Below the pieces are notes generated by a model. It did not search any database. It was not told the origin of the DNA and worked only from the letters and a program-made list of their open reading frames with translations. The position numbers were made by a program, and so were the translations under genes. DNA of 64,000 bases from Rhizomys pruinosus (lineage: Eukaryota > Chordata > Mammalia > Rodentia > Spalacidae): NCBI GenBank assembly GCA_009823505.1, contig VZQC01011018.1:20829-84828 (forward strand), written 5' to 3'. Shown in pieces: positions 57,606-64,000 of the stretch (position 1 is its first letter; each line of letters opens with the position of its first letter).

Positions 57606-57947
57606 CTCTTCCAACAGATACTCCTGCCAAGGGCAAAAGGAGAAGAGGTGGGACCTCAGAACCACATTCCAACAGGCTAAATGGATGGAGACTTTTCTCT
57701 CTGATAGGACATCATGAATCAGTAATCCTCAGTCGTCAGAGTCCATCGTTGCTTTGCCCTTCCTCATTAACTCCATTGTCCCAGCCATCTTTCTCTATCC
57801 CTTAGGATCACTGACTATTTGCCTGGCTATCACTAATAGCATAACAAAACCTATTCATATTCTTAATCCATTTACTGATAACTTACAAAACAACTGGGGT
57901 CAGAAACTGTGCTAGATCCCACAACACAAAGACCATTAGGCTACACC

Positions 57948-58068
57948 AAGACCAGGTACAGGGGTGTGTGTTCCTAAGTCCCAGCTATTGGGAGGCTGAG
58001 GCAAGAGGTTTGCTTGAGCTCAGGAGTTCCACACCAGCTTGGGCAACACAGAAGTCTCTATCTCAGAA
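57948..58068 (+). repeat. Old 7SL-derived monomer (unit B copy)
   Basis: Counterpart of 27130-27245, with ccagctattgggaggctgag and gcttgagctcaggagttcca. Confidence 0.6.
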
Positions 58069-59573
58069 GAAAGGAAGAAGAGAACAGATAAAGCAAAGCA
58101 TGACATGAGAGCTGTATTTCTAGTGAGCATCTGACGTCAATCTACCTTGTCTGTCTCATGATAACCATAGACAAACTTGGAACACTGCCCAAGAAGGTCG
58201 AAGTATACATTAAGAAAGTTGTTATCATTTTACAGTGCAGAAATAAGTTGCAGCTACAATGTTCTCACCAAGCAAGGATTGTCATTTGTAATAGAATCAA
58301 ATGACGGTGTGTTTGGGGGATTTACTGAGAAAGTGATGTTTGAATGCAGAACAGCAAGTATTCAAACCCGGCCACTGACACAGCAGAGGTGAGACTGCCT
58401 GCTACAAACTCCTCGAGTTCTTCACACTTATATTGTGCTTTCTGTTTCCTGGGTGTGCTTTCTCTTTCTAGTTTTGGGACAATATTGAATTTATCAACTA
58501 AGACTCCTGCTTTGTAATGGTCACATACTGGCTTCTAATATCTTGTTGTAGAATTTCAGATTCTCAGAATGAAAGAGAACCTTAAAATCACACAGACTTC
58601 TGTCTAGTGCTAGAATCACAGTGTTCAAAAATTAGGAAGAGCTATTCAGGACTGTGTATGCCTGTGGGCTCCCTAGTGGGATCCAGGCAACTGGAAAAAA
58701 ACACCAAGAACAGGAGCTGGTGATACTCAAAGGTGCCAGTAGGTGGTGGTGGTGGGTAGGAGTGTTATTCCCCAAGCAGGCTCTTTTCAGGAAAGTGCCA
58801 ACCTGTACCTTGTACCTGGTAAGAGAGTATGAGTTGTGATGGTTCTGAGCTGGTAGGCCTGTTTCATTTGGTGGGCTTTAGATATTTAGACCAAGAGCAC
58901 CCCTGGACCCAAGTGCCAAAGCCAAAGTCACAAACTGCAAGACCTGACTGAGCATTAAGGACATCACAAAACAAAGATTTGTTTCAGTTTTCACAACTGC
59001 TATTTCCAGTCACACCTTTACTCATGTAATCTTGGGGAAAAAACTGACTGTTTACCTGACAGTGTTTCCTGCTGCTTTGGAACCTACAGCAGAGCAAGGC
59101 CCATGTTATTCATCTTGAATCACAGTGATTGACTCATAATAGACTCTCAATATTGTTCTACTGATTAACTTCATTTTTGTCTTCAGGCCCAAGCTTTGTC
59201 ATCTATAAAAAGAGAGTTGCTGGCTGTCAAAGTTTCAGGGTCCGTGGTTCTCAGTAAGCATAACACAGCCTTTACCAGTTCTGTTAGCAGAATCCAGCGA
59301 CAGTGGACTATGGTGGCGAATCTGTACAAGCTTAGTTGGTGGCACAAGGTGCCAGATGGAAGAAATAGGTGACCGGGTGGCCTGTGGCTGTGTCTCAATG
59401 AAATGCATCTTCCCTTAAGGTTAGCTGTGTAAGCCAAGCCCACCTGCCATCAATAGGCTAGTACTGCATGGGGCTTTCTGCTCCTAAAAAGGCACTTGCT
59501 CTTTGGGATTACTCATTTCTAATTTGTAGAATTTTAATACTAATTTTTATGAAATCATTTATGGTTTCTCTGC
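58069..59573. other. Upstream/intron region of angiogenin B
   Basis: Counterpart of 27246-28749. ccagtaggtggtggt at 58736-58750 is the one-mismatch CTCF-like motif. No gene. Confidence 0.4.
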
Positions 59574-59812
59574 TTATTGTAATCTCAGTTCTCTAAAATT
59601 ACCCAGAATCAAATTCCAGCCAGCACAGCGTGACCACCATGTCTAATGTCTTATTATTGTAATCTCAGTTCTCTAAAATACCCAGAATCAAACTGTAGCC
59701 AGCACAGTGTGACCACCATGTCTAATATCTTCTTATTACACTCTCAGTTCTCTAAAATACCCAGAATCAAATTCCAGCCAGCACAGTGTAACCACCATGT
59801 CTCATGTCTTCT
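59574..59812. repeat. Three ~79-bp tandem repeats (unit B)
   Basis: Units start at 59574, 59654 and 59733; counterpart of 28750-28987. Confidence 0.95.
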
Positions 59813-60154
59813 CCCTCATGATTTCCTCACATATTAACTGTAAATTTATCCCCACCCATTCCGGGCCAGATAAAGTATCCGTGTGAGAAAACAAGTTTAA
59901 GTTGCATTATTGGTAGTTGGGGTATGACCCTGCTTAGGCAAACAGTGCCTTACTCATAAACCCAAATGCATGACTGTTAGATTTCTGTCAGTGGAAACTG
60001 TCCCAACTCTTCCATAGTCTCTTTCATCCCTTCTTAAACTAACCCTGTAGTCTTCACAAGACTCCGTGTTCTCTTCCTCCACACACACTGGCAGTGTTTT
60101 GTATTCAAGAGATGCATCAAAGTTCATGTCCCTGGTTGCTGGGTTTCCACCTTC

Positions 60155-60290
60155 AGTCTAAGGACATGGGAGGCAGAAGGAGGTGGGTCTCTGAGTTTGA
60201 CGTCAGCCCTGTCTACAACAGTGAGTTACAGGCCATCTGGGGCAATATAGTGAGACTCTGCCTGAAACAAAAACAAAAACAACAACAAAA
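60155..60290 (+). repeat. Old B1 SINE (unit B copy)
   Basis: Counterpart of 29325-29460. Confidence 0.7.
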
Positions 60291-62929
60291 CCCCAGGTAC
60301 TGGGGTGATACAGTTTATGTAAGCATTGCTTTCATAAACAGCTCTGACTTGTCTGTATGTCCGAGAGTAATATCTCCCAAGTGGAAACTAACACCCAGTG
60401 GCTGGTTCTCATTTACCTCTTTCCTTCTTTCTCCCCTCAACCTCTCAGCTTACCTTCTTTTGATCTTGGGATATATGTTACTTTGTTTTCAAAGAACATC
60501 CAAAAATTTGCTTTCTTAATGAACATTAGAAGGAAAGAGTGCTGAAAACATACTTTGATTTCTTTCTGTGGATCCACATGCACATATACCTGTAATGGAA
60601 GAGATCTGGCATTTCAGACACCCTTCAGCAATGGCTTCCCAGGGAGTCTATCACTACTTAGGTGTCCCCCCCAAAGCCTCCATTCCTTTGCTCTCAGTTC
60701 CATTCACTTCTCTCTTTCTACACACAAGCTGTCCCCTAACAAACCTGTTATCATTGTAAACTTTAGACTCTCAGCATTTTCTTTCTAATGCCTGAACTTG
60801 GGTCCAGAGTATAAGTGGTTTCACTGAAACAGATGAATAGCCAGAAAGACACAGACAGATAAGAACAAACAGAAAAGGGACCACCAGGAGGAAGGATCTT
60901 ACAAGCGTCTGTCAGCCTCCCTCCAATTGCAGATGGATCCAGCTTCTTACTCCTAGAGGCAGGTCCCAATGTGAGAACATAAAGACTTCTCTCGGTCTGG
61001 TTATATATAGTGTTCTATGAAGGGTGGGGAGAGCAGATCGTTACATGGCAGATGCACAAACCAAGGGCAGGACCCTGCTTTTGGACAAACAAGGTCATTC
61101 ACCTTTTCCCTGGGTATGACTGAGTCAAACATTAATCCACTTGGCAGACTAGAAGTTTGTTCTGGGAAGATAAATTATGATAGGCATGGCATTATGTTCC
61201 AAAGCTGCCTCTCTCTGACATTCATGATTCCTCTTCCTGCTCATGAAGGGACTGAGATTTCATTGTTCACATTCATAGTGTCAGGATGTGAGTTCCCTAA
61301 GCCCATTGAAATGCAGAGACACCTAAGACCAGGTGGTGCCCAGAATCCTGCTCTACCTGGCCAGTCTTTGGTTACAGAAAAATGGGCCATCACAGCATAC
61401 TCAGGAGTATTCTGACATTTTGATATACCAAAGACTTATGCAAAGTGCTCTACCCACACCAACTCTCACTTAATCCCATTCCCACCTTTTCCCTTAAATC
61501 TCCAGGCCAGATGCCATTCAGCTCTGGGGCTATCTTTTCCCTGAGCCTAGCCCTGGCTACCCTGAATTGAACTTTGTTCCTGAGAGCCTAAACTGTGCAA
61601 TCCTTTATTTTGGGGGAAGCTCACCATAACCTCACACATAGGACAGATCCAAAACATACTATCTCTGATCTTCAGACAAGCTCCAAAATCTACTATGGAA
61701 GAAAGTGGACCATGCTACTTCACCATGATTTCACTCTATCCACATAATTTTGTTCCATGAAAGGATGAGTCCACAGATTTCTCAGAACCAGGAAAGTACT
61801 TTAAAGGGGCAGGGTGGCAGCTATTCCTGGCCAGCCGCCCACCTCTACAACCACAGAAGTATCTTTTCCATTTCCTGGGGCGATCCTTCCTTTCTTCCTG
61901 ATCTGCTTACAGAAGACTAAGCCTGAGTGCCCCATCTTCTGTTTCTTGCAACTAATTACAAAATTATCTTCACCATCATGTAACATTGCTATAGCAGTCA
62001 CTCACAAAGTAGACTCATTGCTTGCCTAGAAAGAGTCAGGCGAGGTCACCAGGATCACGATATATACCCTAGATCTTAACTTGTTGCACGGCAGGGTGCC
62101 ACACAGTTCCACACTGCCAGCACTGACTTACATGGGTGATGGATCTAGAAAATTGTTATCATTTTTTTAAATCTTCAATCCAAGGTTGCCATCCATCCCT
62201 CCCCAAGGGTTCAACCTGCCCACATCTGAGAAGGTGGCAACTAAGGGCAGGCTGCCTCCAGCAAAACAACTATGCTTGAAATCACCATCATAATTATAAT
62301 ACTCATGTTAGCTTCCCTTGAAGGAAGTGCTCATATACTTGACAACATCCATCAGCAGAACCATGGGAAGTAGGCGTTATGTTCATCTGCTTTGTCTATG
62401 AGGAAACTCCAGATCAAGCAGTAGATGAGACCATGGACTCAAACTTTAGGTCCTTCAATAGCAGGGGGAACATCTACTCATTGCTCCTGACTCAGCTTAG
62501 CCACACTTCCTCTGAGTCCTGGCTAAACTTCCCCATCCCACCCAACCCCAAATGAGCTGCCTACTTCTTTATTGGCAGGCTTATGGTGCCTAGTTCAGAG
62601 CCCAGTAAGGTGAGCATGGAGCAGTGGTGCCAAGCTGCTGGCTTCAGGTGCATTGGTTAGATTTCAGTTCTCTCCAGCTGTGTTTGAAAAGCTGGTGAGT
62701 TGGCCTAAAGGAAACCTGTTTGTGTAAGTGCCCAGCATGCCCTGGGGAAGGGGTTTGTCCTAACAGAACATGGTGAGAAGCAGGAGAAAATATAAAAACC
62801 ATGGAGCTGGAGCAGAGTGGATGGAGGTGGACAGTGTGTGCCATCACATCCACTTCTGAACCAGCTTCCTGGAAGGAACTGAGGGGAAAACTGAATAAAA
62901 ATGAAAGTTGTTTTGTGAATCTTTTTAGT
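60291..62929. other. Unassigned part of unit B
   Basis: Counterpart of 29461-32099. The frame matching 31445-31729 is shifted here near 62341 by a 1-nt deletion, so no coding region is annotated. Confidence 0.4.
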
Positions 62930-63151
62930 ATTTTATTATTTTTACTTTTTGTGCACAAGGGTATTTGCTTGCATGTGGGTAGGTGCACCCATGTGGTGTA
63001 ATGCCCACGGAAGTCAGAAGAGGGCATCAGATTGCCTGGAACTGGAGTCACAGATGGTTGTTAACCAACATGTGGGTGCTGGGAATTGAACCTGGGTCCT
63101 CTGCAAGAGCAATCAGTGCTCATAACCACTGAGTCATCTCTCCAGCCCCCT
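62930..63151 (-). repeat. B2 SINE (unit B copy)
   Basis: Counterpart of 32100-32322. Confidence 0.85.
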
Positions 63152-63234
63152 TGGGAAATTTTTCTAACATCCAATATACAGTGAGGAGGTAAAGAAGTTT
63201 ACTACAATATTATGTATGGGCATCATTGTAATTT

Positions 63235-63390
63235 TGTTTTGGTTTGCTTTTTGGTTTGAGGGACAAGGTCTCCATGTAGCCCAGCCCACCTGGAACTCAC
63301 TATGTAGATAAAGCTGGCCTTGATCTCACAGAGATGTGCCTGCCTCTGCCTCCAGAATGCTGAGACTAAAGGTGTGTGCCACCCCACACT
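63235..63390 (-). repeat. B1 SINE (unit B copy)
   Basis: Counterpart of 32410-32565. Confidence 0.8.
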
Positions 63391-63578
63391 GTGGTATTTT
63401 AGTTGTTTATCAACATCTAGATTTTGCTCCAACATTCCATATCAGCACTGGTAGTTAAAACAGATTCTTTCTCTAAATCAACAGCAAAATCCCTGAAGGT
63501 TGGACAGTGAGGGAATACAGGTGGGGGATAGAATACACCAGCCACAGAAACCAAGAAGTCCCCTGAAATTGCCACTAA

Positions 63579-63874
63579 TCTTATCTACCCCAGAAACTGC
63601 CACTGACCCTCATCTACTTCTGGGACTTTTGGAGACCAGCTGTTGCTCAAGGTAGCCTGTCCTGTTTGAACAAATGCCTCCCGAGAATGAGGTATGTTGA
63701 CCGCCACCCCCCAAAATTTCCACTAATCTTATCTACCCCGGAAACTGCTACTGACCCTCATCTTCCTCCTGGACTTTTGGAGATCAGCTGTTGCTCAAGA
63801 TAGCCTGTCCTGTTTGAACAAGTGCTTCCAGAGAATGAGGTAACTTGACCGCCGCCCCTCCTCCCTCCCACCCA
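63579..63874. repeat. Two 148-bp tandem repeats, possible upstream control region of angiogenin B
   Basis: tcttatctaccc recurs at 63579 and 63727; GC-rich gaccgccgcccctcc follows. Counterpart of 32743-33038, about 6.2 kb upstream of the coding exon. Confidence 0.7.
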
Positions 63875-64000
63875 CCAGCTCCTGCAGCCTTGGCTTCCAG
63901 CTTCCTCCTGATCACTGACTCTGCCCATACACAGGCAGTCATAGCTAACAAGCAGGCAGGCAGGCGCTGCCACTCCTACCCTAGAATAAAATTTTATATA

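Larger units (their letters stand above)
56820..64000. repeat. Segmental duplication, unit B (contains angiogenin B)
   Basis: Same orientation and order as 25990-33175. Homology continues to the last bases of the window, so its right edge is not visible. Confidence 0.95.

Noticed and set aside
1..64000. CRISPR arrays, bacterial operons, riboswitches or phage modules
   Set aside because: The sequence is mammalian; the short tandem repeats lack CRISPR repeat-spacer structure.
1..64000. A second RNase A-family gene such as RNase 4 or an eosinophil-associated RNase
   Set aside because: No other CKxxNTF-type signature with flanking cysteines was found in the open frames on either strand.

Overview
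This window is nuclear DNA from a muroid rodent. It carries B1 (7SL-derived) and B2 (tRNA-derived) SINEs, B3-like SINEs, LINE-1, ERVL-MaLR-type LTRs and several endogenous retroviruses (ERVs). The B1/B2 sequences do not read like typical mouse or rat consensus copies, so another muroid (cricetid, spalacid or similar) is likely; I cannot name the species. The only intact, clearly recognisable protein-coding genes are two angiogenin paralogs (RNase A superfamily), both on the minus strand. The setting therefore matches the RNase cluster (mouse chr14 / human 14q11 region).

Layout. 1-9.2 kb: SINEs and unassigned sequence, a T-cell receptor alpha V (TRAV13-like) relic at 3.97-4.30 kb, and an old L1 piece. 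9.2-12.3 kb: a perfect 20-bp hairpin, an ERV LTR with primer-binding-site-like sequence, and a decayed gag start. 12.3-18.5 kb: SINEs plus a betaretrovirus-like pol(integrase)/env fossil, itself interrupted by a B2 and by a MaLR LTR. 18.57-22.80 kb: a complete two-LTR minus-strand provirus with tRNA-Gln-type PBS, polypurine tract, GCAT target duplication and only a gag stub. 22.8-26 kb: SINEs and a processed-pseudogene-like sequence. 26.0-33.2 kb: angiogenin duplication unit A. 33.2-41 kb: mostly unassigned sequence with a 26-bp perfect inverted repeat. 41-51 kb: ERV LTR, then L1 copies in both orientations, one split by a complete MaLR element. 51.2-54.3 kb: ERV ending in a polypurine tract and LTR. 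54.3-56.8 kb: SINE cluster. 56.8-64.0 kb: angiogenin duplication unit B, still homologous to unit A where the window ends.

The two angiogenin units are tandem segmental duplicates about 30.8 kb apart in the same orientation. Each holds the single coding exon, a long upstream region with the same 3 x 79-bp tandem repeat and 2 x 148-bp tandem repeat, and shared old SINEs. Both reading frames are intact, with the His/Lys/His catalytic residues and six cysteines. The mature proteins differ at about 20 of 120 residues, with changes clustered in loops (including the position equivalent to human Arg66), while the signal peptide is identical. This suggests functional divergence of recent paralogs. 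I found no evidence of an unprecedented multi-gene system. The most notable items are the divergent angiogenin pair, the displaced TRAV relic, the provirus and the B2-B1 composite SINEs.
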